Below, piece after piece: positions 55,951 to 64,000 of a DNA stretch of 64,000 nt. The notes under the pieces were generated by a model. The model had not been told where the DNA came from and did not search any database. It was given only the letters and a program-made list of their open reading frames with translations. How positions within the stretch are numbered: position 1 is the first letter of the stretch; every line of letters starts with the position of its first letter. This stretch comes from Aegilops tauschii subsp. strangulata (Eukaryota > Streptophyta > Magnoliopsida > Poales > Poaceae): NCBI RefSeq assembly GCF_002575655.3, contig NC_053040.3, positions 153,141,148 to 153,205,147 of the forward strand, given 5' to 3'. A program made the position numbers and the translations under genes.

Positions 55951-57250
55951 TGACATCGTTAGCCGTTGGATTTACATCCAACGTCCGGCATCCATCTTCA
56001 ATCTCTCGTCTTCTTCCTCCAGCGCCGCCGGGACCACCTGTTCCCGCCTCCTGCTGCTAGCAGCTCTGCTTAGCATGCTTCGCTGTGAAGCGCTACCCCA
56101 CCGTTGGCCAGGCCTCATCCCTCCACCCCTCCACACCTCCTGTTCTTCTCCACCTACTGCCGAACCACACCGCACCAGAACCAGTTAACCCTCGTACACC
56201 TCTTCGTCTACGACTCTACTCCCCTGTCTCTCCATCTCCGGCTCGTTGCTGTCCGGGGCCTCGCCGTCGTCCACCACCTTGGATGCGCTCGGCGCTGAGT
56301 GGTCAACATGGTCAACGAACAACATCCATCGGAAGTAGACTGTGCGTGGAGAGGCTCACAGCTGGGTCCACGGCCGCACGCAAGGAAATGCCTCCGTATT
56401 ACGCGCAAAATAATGATTCCTCCACCTGACAGCTGGACCCACAAGAAGGGCCTCCGTATTTCGCGAAAAAAACATTCCCCCCGCTGATAGGTCCGACCCA
56501 CCAGCTATATCTTCACACGCAAGGAAGTGCCTCCTTATTACACAAAAAAATGAATACCCCCTGCTAGCTGGGACCCACCATAGTGGGAGGCTGACTTGTG
56601 GGCCTACTAAGTTGACGGGGACGGAGTGCTTTGTCAACTTAGTCAATATGAACGATTCTAGCTCCAGTGACCGTACGATGACCATCCAACGGCTGTAGTG
56701 CTTCTTCAACCTCTGGTCTTCTTGCTCCAGCCGCCCAAACCAGCGCCGGTCATGCCACGTGCTCCTGCCTCCCGTGGCCGGCTGTGATGCCGCGGAGGCC
56801 TCACCGCCCCCTACTACTCCCACCGCTGGCCTGGCCATCCCTCTACTCACCCACACCCCCTTTTATTCTGCCGCCTCACACCGCAGCCGAACCAGTGAAC
56901 CCTCGTACTCCTCTCCGCGTGGGCAACCACTACCATGTCTTCCCCGGCTCCGTGTCGTCCCCTTCCTAGGCCTCGCCATCGTCCACCGCCCTGGTGCTCT
57001 CGGCGCGGCGTGGTCAACGTGGTCAAGGAACGACTTCCATCGGAAGAGTACTATACGTGGATAGGCTGACAGCTGGGTCCACGGCCGCAGCAAGGAAGTG
57101 CCTCCTTATTACGCGGAAAATAATGATTCCTTCACCTGACAGCAAGGACCCATCGGACGGGACACCATATTTTGCAAAAAAAATGTTTCTCCCCTGACTG
57201 CTAGGACCCACCAGCTACATCTTCGCACACAAGAAAGTGCGTGACAGTCG
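55950..57250. repeat. Two tandem related units of about 0.65-0.7 kb
   Basis: Unit 1 (about 55950-56640) and unit 2 (about 56660-57250) share the order: CATCCAACG(G/T), TCTTCTTCCTCCAGC-like, CCTCGTACAC/TCCTC, GGTCAAC(A/G)(T)GGTCAA(C/G)GAAC, CAGCTGGGTCCACGGCCGCA, AAATAATGATTCC and GACCCACCAGCTA(T/C)ATCTTC. A shorter relative lies near 54840-54970. Confidence 0.75.
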
Positions 57251-57499
57251 GGACCCACCTGGTCGAAGCGTACGTAGCATTGTCATTTTGGTCGCGAACA
57301 TGTACGTACCTACTGGTCAATGTAGAGGCACGCAAGCGTCGTAGTAGAGGCGCGCACGTAGCATGTACATGTATGTACAATGGCCAGGGTGCAAGAAAGA
57401 AAATACGGCCACGTACGTACATACGAGCGGGGTCTTGAACGCCTACTCGTGCATATGTACGGCCAGGGCTCGTGTACATGGCTGGGTCAGAACGGAGAA

Positions 57500-58300
57500 G
57501 CTGCGCCGTCGTCGTGTTCATGGGGAGGCAACGGAATGCGTCGTGTTCATCAAGAGGCAACAGAATACGTTGTGTTCATCGGAGGCCAACCGGCTTGGAC
57601 GGAACATCCGACGGAAACGAGGCCTGGCGTACCGCAGAGCGGAGGAAACGGCCTTGTGTTCGACTGGCCATGGTCAAAATGGGATCCTGTTCATCGGGGG
57701 GGATCTGGCGTACCGCAAAATGGAGGAAACGGACCTCCTACGGTCAAAACGGGGTCCTGTTGATCGAGAGGGGTGTGGCGTACCGCAAAACGGAGGAAAG
57801 GGGACTTGTGTTGGAGCGCTACGATCAAAACGGGGGTCCTGTTCATCGGGAGGGGTGTGGCATACCGCAAAACGGGACTCCACGGGATACTGTTCATCTC
57901 CACTGTCGACTGCCTCCACGGGCTATTGGTCATCCATCGTCGACTACCTCCACGGGCTCCTATTCATCCACCGTCGACCTCCTCCAGCCTCCACCTGCGA
58001 CTGTTCATCCAACCTCCACTGGCTAAAGTTCAACCAACCCTCTCCACGGGGTCCTGTTCAACCACCCCTCCACGGGCTACTGTTCATCCAGCCCTCCACC
58101 GGCTACTGTTCAACCAGCTCTCCACGGGGTCCTGTTCATCCAACCCTCCACGGGGTCCTGTTCATCCAGCCCTCCACGGGGTCCTGTTCATCCACTGGCC
58201 TCTACTACCACGGGGTCCTATTCATCCAACCCCCACCAGGAACTGTTCGTCCAAACCCCCCAACAACGCTCACTGTTCATCCAGAGGCAGCATCGATTGG
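57500..58300. repeat. CACTA subterminal tandem repeats
   Basis: First an array of roughly 80-90 bp units (GTCAAAACGGGGTCCTGTT ... GTGTGGCGTACCGCAAAA, 57660-57880). Then about a dozen units of about 30 bp with the core CTCCACGGGGTCCTGTTCATCCA (57895-58230). Long open frames across this region on both strands are a by-product of the repeats. Confidence 0.8.
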
Positions 58301-58760
58301 CTTCAGTTAGCAGCAGTAGCGAAGGAATCACTCGGGTTCAGTTAACAACAAGGGATTGATCGATCGCTCGGGTTCAGTAATGCGTAGCCTGCAGTGCAAT
58401 CGCTCGGGTTCAGTTAGAGCCCAACGCCTCGCACCCATGCGCGTACGTGTACGGCAGAAAAGCGCATCGCTCGGCCCCCGACCACCCACCATAACCGGGA
58501 ACTCCATTTTCCTCGCCCTCGCTTCTACCACGGTTTTTTTGTCATGGACGGCCCAAGGAATGTCATGCAGCTGCGTCTCCGGCCCGCCTAGGATGAAAAG
58601 CCTATTTTCTGTCATGATTTTTTCTCATAGAAGTAGAACCCCACCACATCTATGATGATACCGGGTTTTGTCACAGTTATCATCATAGAAGTGTCATAAG
58701 TATGACAGAAAAAAATTCGTTCGGCCCAAAATGTCATGGATGTGTCTTCTTTTTGTAGTG

Positions 58761-59483
58761 CTGACGCGTGAAGGCGCTGTCAAAGTACGTGACCCAGCCG
58801 TTCGGTGCTTCGCTCCTTGGTGAAAGGGACCGTTCATCTCCTGCCTCGGGCCCTGGAGCGTCAGTCCATTCCACCACGAAGTCGGCGAGTGCGGCACCTT
58901 TGATGACCCTGGTGGTGCTGAACTCCAGCTGGAACGCCTGCAGTTCGATGTTCCATTTGGCGACACTTCCCGCGGCATTGGGGCTCCGGAGCACCCTCTC
59001 CAATGGGTAAGCTGAGACGGCCTTGATGGGGTGACCTTGGAAGTAGTGGCGCAGCTTGCGCGAGGCCACGAGGAGCGCGAGCAGAAGCTTCTGTGGCATG
59101 GGGTAGAGTGCCCGTGCGTCTCGTAGTACCGTGCTGACGAAGTACACCGGGTGCTCGACGAGAGCGGGGGTGCTGGTGGAGTCCGCGACCTCCTGAGGCC
59201 GGGGCGCCCCCTGAGGCTGGTAGACTTCGGGAGCTCGGTCGCCTGCCGGGGCGACCACAGCCTTAGGAGCACCGTCTTGTGGGGCCTGGTCACCTGCTCG
59301 CGCTGCCACGGCTTCATGGGAGTCGTCTTGGTGCTGCATCATCCCGTCTGAATGCGCGGCGTCGCGAGGCTGGCTCTTGGCCCGGTGCTCCTCCCGGACG
59401 GCCACCAGCGCCGCACTAGCAGAATGAGGCGTGGCGGCCAGGTAAAGCACCAAGGGCTCGAGGGGACGCGGCGCCACCATCAC
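58761..59483 (-). pseudogene. Gypsy RNase H region
   Basis: The frame contains HPVYFVSTVLRDARALYPMPQKLLLALLVASRKLRHYFQGH and the following VVEWTD, which are RNase H/tether features of Tat-type gypsy pol. The upstream part is Ala/Pro-rich. The frame is cut at 58761 by the CACTA insertion and separated from RT by frameshifts near 59500-59680. No active enzyme remains. Confidence 0.75.
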
Positions 59484-59682
59484 CGGCAGGCTGGTGAGGT
59501 ATCTCTTGAGGTCTTGAAATGCCGCATCAGCTTCCGCAGTTCACTCGAACGGACCCTTCTTTTTATCAGCTTGAAGAACGAGAGGGCGCGCTCCCCCAGC
59601 TTGGAGATAAAGCGCCCTAATGAAGTTACGCAGCCTGCCAGCTTTTGCATTTCTTTGAGAGTTTGCAGTGGGCTCATCTCTT

Positions 59683-60312
59683 CTATTGCCTTGACCTTCT
59701 CTGGGTTTGCCTCGATTCCCTGTGCGACACAAGGAACCCCAACAGCTTACCTGAGGGGACGCCAAACACGCATTTCTCCGGGTTGAGCCACAGGTCCACC
59801 TTGCGTTGGCTAGTGAAGGTCTCCTTTAGATCTTGGATGAGGGTCCTTGCCTCCCGAGATTTCACCACAATGTTGTCAACGTAGGCCTCGGCGTTCCTCC
59901 CGAGCTGCCGGCCTAGGGCGATGTGTATCAGCCGCTGGAAGGTTGCCCCAGCGTTATGCAGCCCAAACGGCATGCAGGTGTAGCAGTATACCCCACACGG
60001 GGTTAAGAAAGTCGTCTTCTCCACGTCCTGCACTACCATCTTGATCTGGTGGTAACCTAAGAAGGCATCTAGGAAACACAGCAGGTCGCACTCGGCGGTG
60101 GAGTCGACGATCTCATCAATGCGTGGAAGCGGGAATGGGTCTTGAGGGCAGGCCTTGTTGAGGTTGGTGAAGTCGATGCACATGCATTCCTTCCTGCCCT
60201 TCTTGGGCACGGCGACCGGGTTCGCTAGCCACTCCGGGTACCGAACCTCGCGGATGACACCCGCTTCTTGTAGCTTGCGGGTCTCCTGGACGATGAAGGA
60301 CTGCTTCTCTGT
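59683..60312 (-). pseudogene. Gypsy reverse transcriptase region
   Basis: RT core: REVRYPEWLANPVAV, CIDFTNLNKACPQDPFPLPRID, FLDAFLGYHQIKM, MPFGLHNAGATFQRL, and YVDNIVVKS in place of the usual Y-x-DD. The second catalytic Asp is therefore Asn. The frame ends in a garbled C-terminus near 59690. Flanked by stops on both sides. Confidence 0.8.
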
Positions 60313-60414
60313 GGACTTTCATCGCGCCTTCTGCTTCACCGGGCGCACATTAGGGCAAACCCTCAGGTGGTGCTCGATTACCCCCCTCGGGACCCCCACT
60401 AGCTGCTTGGGCTC

Positions 60415-61584
60415 CTAGGCGAATACTTTCTTGTTCGCACGCAGGAAGTTCACCAGTGCCTCTTCTTGGTCCGGGGCGAGGTCGGCACCTATGGTGAAGG
60501 TGGCTCCTGAGGCCCCATCCTCGTCGATCGGTACCTGCTTCGTCTTAGCCCGATCTTGCGAGAATAACTGCTTCTTCTTTGCCGGTGCAGCCCCCTGGGC
60601 CCCAGATACTGCTTTGTCCGTGAGGCGTGCTGCTCTGAAGGCGAGCTTGAGAGCCGTCAGGGCCTCCTTGGTGTCTCCAGCCAGGGTGAGGACGCCTCTG
60701 CTCCCCGACACCTTCATGAGGTTGTAGGCAGGATGGGTTGCCGCCATGAACTTGGCCAGGGCTGGGTACCCGAGGATGGTGTTATACGGGAGGCTGATGC
60801 GAGCGGCGTCGAAGTCGATAAGCTCGGTGCGGTAGTTGTCGCGGGTGCCGAAGGTGATAGGGAGGCAGATCCGCCCTAGGGGGCTGGTGGAACCATCACC
60901 AACCCCGGAGAAGGGCTTGGTGGCACGGAGCCGGCTGTGCGGCACATGGAGCAAGTCGAAAGCTTCCGCAGAGAGCATGTTGAGGCCAGCTCCGCCGTCG
61001 ACGACGGTCTTGGTAACCACTACGTTGAAGATGGTGGGTGTGCAGAGCATCTGGAGCGCGCTCGAGCACGCGGTGGTCACCGGATGGTCCCCCGAGTCGA
61101 AGGTGAGGTTGGCCTTGGGTGCTGCCCATCCCGGAGGAGCCCCCTGTTGCACACGGGCGGCACCCATTTGGCGGAAGAACTGCTTGAGGTGGCGATCCGA
61201 GGGCGGCGCCTGCGAACCACCAAGGAAGGCCGCGATGGCGAGGGGCACCGGTGCTGCGAAGTGCGCGATGAAGAGATTGTGCAGCTCCTCCCAAGAGGCC
61301 ATAGCGGACTCCGACAGGTTGAGCAGCCAGGCGTGCGACACGCCGGCGAGGGCCATGGGGAACCAGTTAGCCATGACCTTGTCGTCGCCTCGGGCCAAAC
61401 GAATGGCCTCCTTGTACGCCTGGAGGAAGGCTGTTGGATTCGCCGCGCCAACGTAGCGAGGTGGCATCTCCGGCTTGAACTTGTGCGGCCACCGCACCTG
61501 CCGTAAGGCGGGGGCGAAGGCTCGGAGCCCCACAACGCCTCTGTGCGGGCCCGTCGGTCCGGTCGGTGGAGCGGCGCTCGCCAT
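60415..61584 (-). pseudogene. Gypsy gag fused to protease by internal deletion
   Basis: ATG 61584 (MASAAPPTGPTGPHRG) opens a frame to 60415. The gag capsid part contains FKPEMPPRYVGAANPTAFLQAY and MANWFPMALAGVSHAWLLNL, then jumps after about residue 165 to a protease-like part (TVVDGGAGLNML, LGRICLPITFGT, ILGYPALAKFMA). The zinc knuckle and gag C-terminus expected between them are missing, so an in-frame deletion fused the two. The protease signature DGGAG replaces D-S/T-G-A. Confidence 0.75.
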
Positions 61585-61633
61585 GGGAGCTGAACGGGGA
61601 GCGAAGTGGATAGAGAGGCAAAGCTTCGATGCA

Positions 61634-61653
61634 CCCCTAACTGGCGCGCCAAA
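61634..61653 (-). promoter_or_regulatory. Primer binding site of minus-strand gypsy element
   Basis: TTTGGCGCGCCAGTTAGGGG directly after the LTR end CTGACA. Similar PBS sequences occur in Tat/RIRE2-type elements. Confidence 0.6.
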
Positions 61654-62618
61654 TGTCAGATTCAGGGCTCCGCACACCCTTGAGAGGTTCGAACTCTGGG
61701 GTGCGTACGAAGAACACTCTCCCCCCAGTCGGATTCAGGGCTCCACAGACCCTTGAGAGGTTCAAACTCTGGGGTGCGTATGAAGAACACTCTCCCCCCA
61801 GTCTGCCCGCTCAACGATCCCACGGCCTAGCTCGACGAACCCAAAGAACGAGAGACACAGGGATTTATCCTGGTTCGGGCTACCTTGCCGTGTAATACCC
61901 TACTCCAGCTTTGTGGTGGATCACCTCGAGGGGCTGAGGATGAACTAGTACAATGGATGAACAGCCTCAGGAGGTGAGGTGTTCTTGAGATCGATGAGCT
62001 GGTGAGACGGTCAGGGTAGAATGGCCCTGATTCGAAGTTGCTCGCTATGGTGGTGGCTAAGTCCTAATTATAGTGGCCTTGGTCCTCTTCCCAAATGTAG
62101 GCGGGAAGGGATCCCACAATGGCCAAATTTGAAGGGAGACAACTAGTACAAGCTATCCTGACAAAAGTAGTCTTCGCCTGCAAAAGGCTCTGGTGGTGAT
62201 GCTGCCGTGGGCCCCCCGATGACCTCTGTCTTGCCATCCTGGCGGTCTTGTCCTTGTTGCACCTATTTGGAAACATTTTCCAGATGCCTTGGGACCCCGT
62301 GCCTGCGCTTGCCTCCTTAGCACCAAAGAGGAAACTGGTACACTGCGCCAGCTGGCGCCCGCCTGGCCTTGGTCGTCATGGATCACGTCACTCGAACCTC
62401 GCGAGGTGCACCCTACATTGATATCTCCGCTCCTCGGGAGCCAGCCTATCGAGGCTGCCCCCAGAGAGGTCTTGGTGTCGTCCCCTCGCGAGGCTTGGCC
62501 CCTCGCGAGTATCTTGAGCTGTTGCTGCTGAAGCTGGGCCATACCGGGCCGCCGACTGAGCCACGCCATGGGCCGCAGGCAGGCAAGTCTGGGCACCCCC
62601 GTTCCCAGAACGCCGACA
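61654..62618 (-). repeat. 5' LTR of minus-strand gypsy element
   Basis: The 965-bp LTR starts TGTCGGCGTTCTGGG and ends CTGACA in minus orientation. It contains a 73-bp tandem duplication (from 61657 and 61730, CTCCGCACACCCTTGAGAGG / CTCCACAGACCCTTGAGAGG). Confidence 0.8.
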
Positions 62619-64000
62619 TTTACTTCATAGAAAATCAATACAAAATGGAGTCCAAACGCAGTGAAACTTTTTGGAGATTTTTTCTGGACCAGAAGACACA
62701 CGATGGGCCAAGGAAGTACCAGAGGGGGGCTCCAAGGGGAGCACAACCCATCTGGGCGTGCCTGGGGGCCCAGGCGCGCCCTGGTGGGTTGTGCCCACCT
62801 CGGTGGCCTCCCACACCGCCTCTTTGCTCTATAAATACCCCAATATTCCAAAAACCATAGGGGAGTCGACGAAACACAATTCCAGCCGCTGCAAGTTCCA
62901 GAAACACCAGATCCAATTTAGACACCATCACGGAGGGGTTCATCATCCTCATTGGTGCCTCTCCGATGATGCGTGAGTAGTTCATTGTAGACCTTCTGGT
63001 CCGTAGTTAGTAGCTAGATGGCTTCCTCCTCTCCCTCTCTCTCTCTCTCTCTCTCTCTTGTCATTCTCAATACAATGGTCTCTTGGAGATCTATTTGATG
63101 TAACTCTTTTTTCGGTGTGTTTGTTGGGATCCAATGAACTTTGAGTTTATGATCAGATCTATTTTTTATCCATGAAAGTTATTTGAGTTTCTTTGATCTC
63201 TTATATGCATGATTACTTATAGCCTCGTATTTCTTCTTCGAATCTCTGGTTTAGTTAGGCCAATTAGATCAATTTTTTGTTGCCATGGGAAGAGGTGCTT
63301 TGTGATGGGTTCGATCTTACGGTGCTCAATCCTAGTGACAAAAGGGGACATGACACGTGTGTATCATTGCTATTAAGGATAACAAGATGGGGACTATTCC
63401 TACATGAATAGATCTTGTATACATCATGTCATCGTTCTTATTGCATTACTCTGTTTCTCCATGAACTTAATACACTAGATGCATGCTGGATAGCGGTCGA
63501 TGTGTGGAGTAATAGTAGTAGATGCAGGCAGGAGTCCGTCTACTAATCTTGGACGTGATGCCTATATAATGATCATTGCCTGGATATCGTCATGATTATT
63601 TGAAGTTCTATCAATTGCCCAACAGTAATTTGTTTACCCGTCGGATGCTATTTTTCTCGAGAGAAGCCACTAGTGAAATCTTCGGCCCTCGGGTATATTG
63701 TTCATCTTATTTGCTTTCCGATCTATTATTTGCTACCTTTATTTTCAGGTCTATTATTCCAAAAACCCAAAAATACCTTGCTGCGCTTTTTATTACTTCT
63801 TTTATTTCGCGTTTATTCGAGATCTATTTATCCAATCTATCATAATTTTTATCCCGTCAACTTGACAATTTCTGGCACCGTTATTAGAAAGGGATTGACA
63901 ACCCGTTTAACACATCGGGTTGCAAGTATTTGTTCTTTGTGTGCAGGTACCGTTTACATAGTGTTGCTTTGTTCTTCTACCAGTTCGATAACCTTGGTTT
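62619..64000 (+). repeat. Part of an LTR hosting the gypsy insertion (continues past window)
   Basis: This sequence follows the general layout of the LTR at 24722: AATATCAAACGGAGT-like start (ATCAATACAAAATGGAGTCC at 62635), a GC-rich stretch, TATA box (TATAAATA at 62828), CCGCTGCAAG, a (CT)n tract at 63032-63058 and then AT-rich DNA with GATGCATGCTGGATAGCGGTC (63479). It is a related but distinct subfamily. Its first part lies beyond the lost end of the gypsy copy and its end is outside the window. No gene. Confidence 0.65.
62828..62835 (+). promoter_or_regulatory. TATA box in right-edge LTR
   Basis: TATAAATA followed by CCCCAATATTCC, at the position expected for this LTR type. Confidence 0.45.

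Larger units (their letters stand above)
54840..58760. mobile_element. CACTA DNA transposon, right part with terminus
   Basis: The right end reads CTTTTTGTAGTG at 58760, the reverse complement of a CACTACAAAAAG terminus. It is preceded by terminal sequence typical of Triticeae CACTA elements (CTGTCATAC, GTCATGGATG motifs). Upstream lie subterminal tandem repeats and two roughly 0.7-kb related units. It inserted into the gypsy element whose pol begins at 58761 (CTG). I could not find the left terminus or transposase, and the left boundary given is only where sequences related to the internal units begin. Confidence 0.7.
58761..62618 (-). mobile_element. Ty3/gypsy element (Tat/RIRE2-like), 3' part missing
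   Basis: A minus-strand element with its 5' LTR at 61654-62618 (TGTCGGCGTTCTGGG...CTGACA), a PBS-like TTTGGCGCGCCAG, gag-protease, RT and RNase H. It is cut at 58761 by the CACTA terminus; integrase and the 3' LTR are not in the window. Gag and RT resemble the Tat/Retand-type gypsy elements of grasses. The right flank TTTAC would be one target duplication. Confidence 0.85.

Noticed and set aside
57363..58345. Frames of 315 and 190 codons in the CACTA block
   Set aside because: They arise from 30-bp repeats (a multiple of three) and have no domain, with equally long overlapping frames in other phases.
60836..61506. Plus-strand frames of 206 and 189 codons
   Set aside because: Antisense shadows of the minus-strand gag-protease frame.

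Overview
This window looks like nuclear DNA of a large-genome Triticeae grass (wheat, Aegilops or barley type). The evidence is nested, complete LTR retrotransposons with the LTR starts and PBS sequences typical of that tribe, a CACTA-type terminus, Stowaway MITEs, and sparse, decayed genes with plant splice signals. There is no bacterial, organellar or rRNA gene content and no CRISPR array. Family names such as Angela/WIS/BARE or Athila-like are assigned from remembered sequence hallmarks, not from a database search.

Layout. (1) 1-24123, minus strand: a gene fragment made of symmetric, phase-0 exons (23709-23514, 23195-23047, 1788-1639, 977-615, 138-<1). Two or three of the exons are copies of one module. 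The intron between the second and third exons holds a copia element at 2073-22981 with ATAGC target duplications. That element is itself split at 7501 by a complete 13.9-kb Ty3/gypsy chromovirus at 7502-21423 with TCTTG duplications. The gypsy element has 4.1-kb LTRs, an extra ORF before gag, and a pol broken by four lesions. (2) 24548-24665: a Stowaway MITE. (3) 24722-29082: the 5' LTR and internal part of an Athila-like element with a duplicated primer binding site and an acidic ORF without recognised domains, truncated on its right. (4) 29083-30360: CpG-rich DNA of uncertain origin. (5) 30846-33038: an inverted-repeat element of about 2.2 kb with 0.37-kb arms, carrying two younger MITEs.

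(6) 33640-44460: two small plant genes. The first (33746 onwards) is cut in its coding frame by a complete copia element at 33840-42450 (TSD CGAAA). The second (43722-44454) is a decayed coiled-coil gene with a good TATA box. (7) 45854-46573, minus: an intronless WRN/DnaQ-like 3'-5' exonuclease gene with two internal stop codons. (8) 46885-51900: MITEs, duplicated promoter-like DNA, a candidate first exon near 49312, and a series of repeated intron/exon modules ending in an RNase-H-like exon. One of the introns holds a short LINE-type insertion with a 14-bp target duplication. (9) 52127-54051: two diverging paralogous pseudogenes arranged head to head, each preceded by a purine/pyrimidine minisatellite.

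(10) About 54840-58760: the right-hand part of a CACTA DNA transposon with subterminal tandem repeats, ending in a CACTA terminus at 58760. (11) 58761-62618, minus: a Ty3/gypsy element, cut by the CACTA element, with gag-protease, RT and RNase H remnants and one LTR. (12) 62619-64000: part of another LTR that hosts this gypsy copy.

Nothing here works together as a pathway. The organisation is insertion into insertion around a few host gene remnants. The most interesting parts are the symmetric repeated-exon gene, the ORF cut cleanly by a copia insertion, the exonuclease gene with two stops, the head-to-head pseudogene pair and the unusual retroelement structures (extra ORF, doubled PBS, filler-containing deletion). 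I saw no convincing new defence-like or otherwise novel system.
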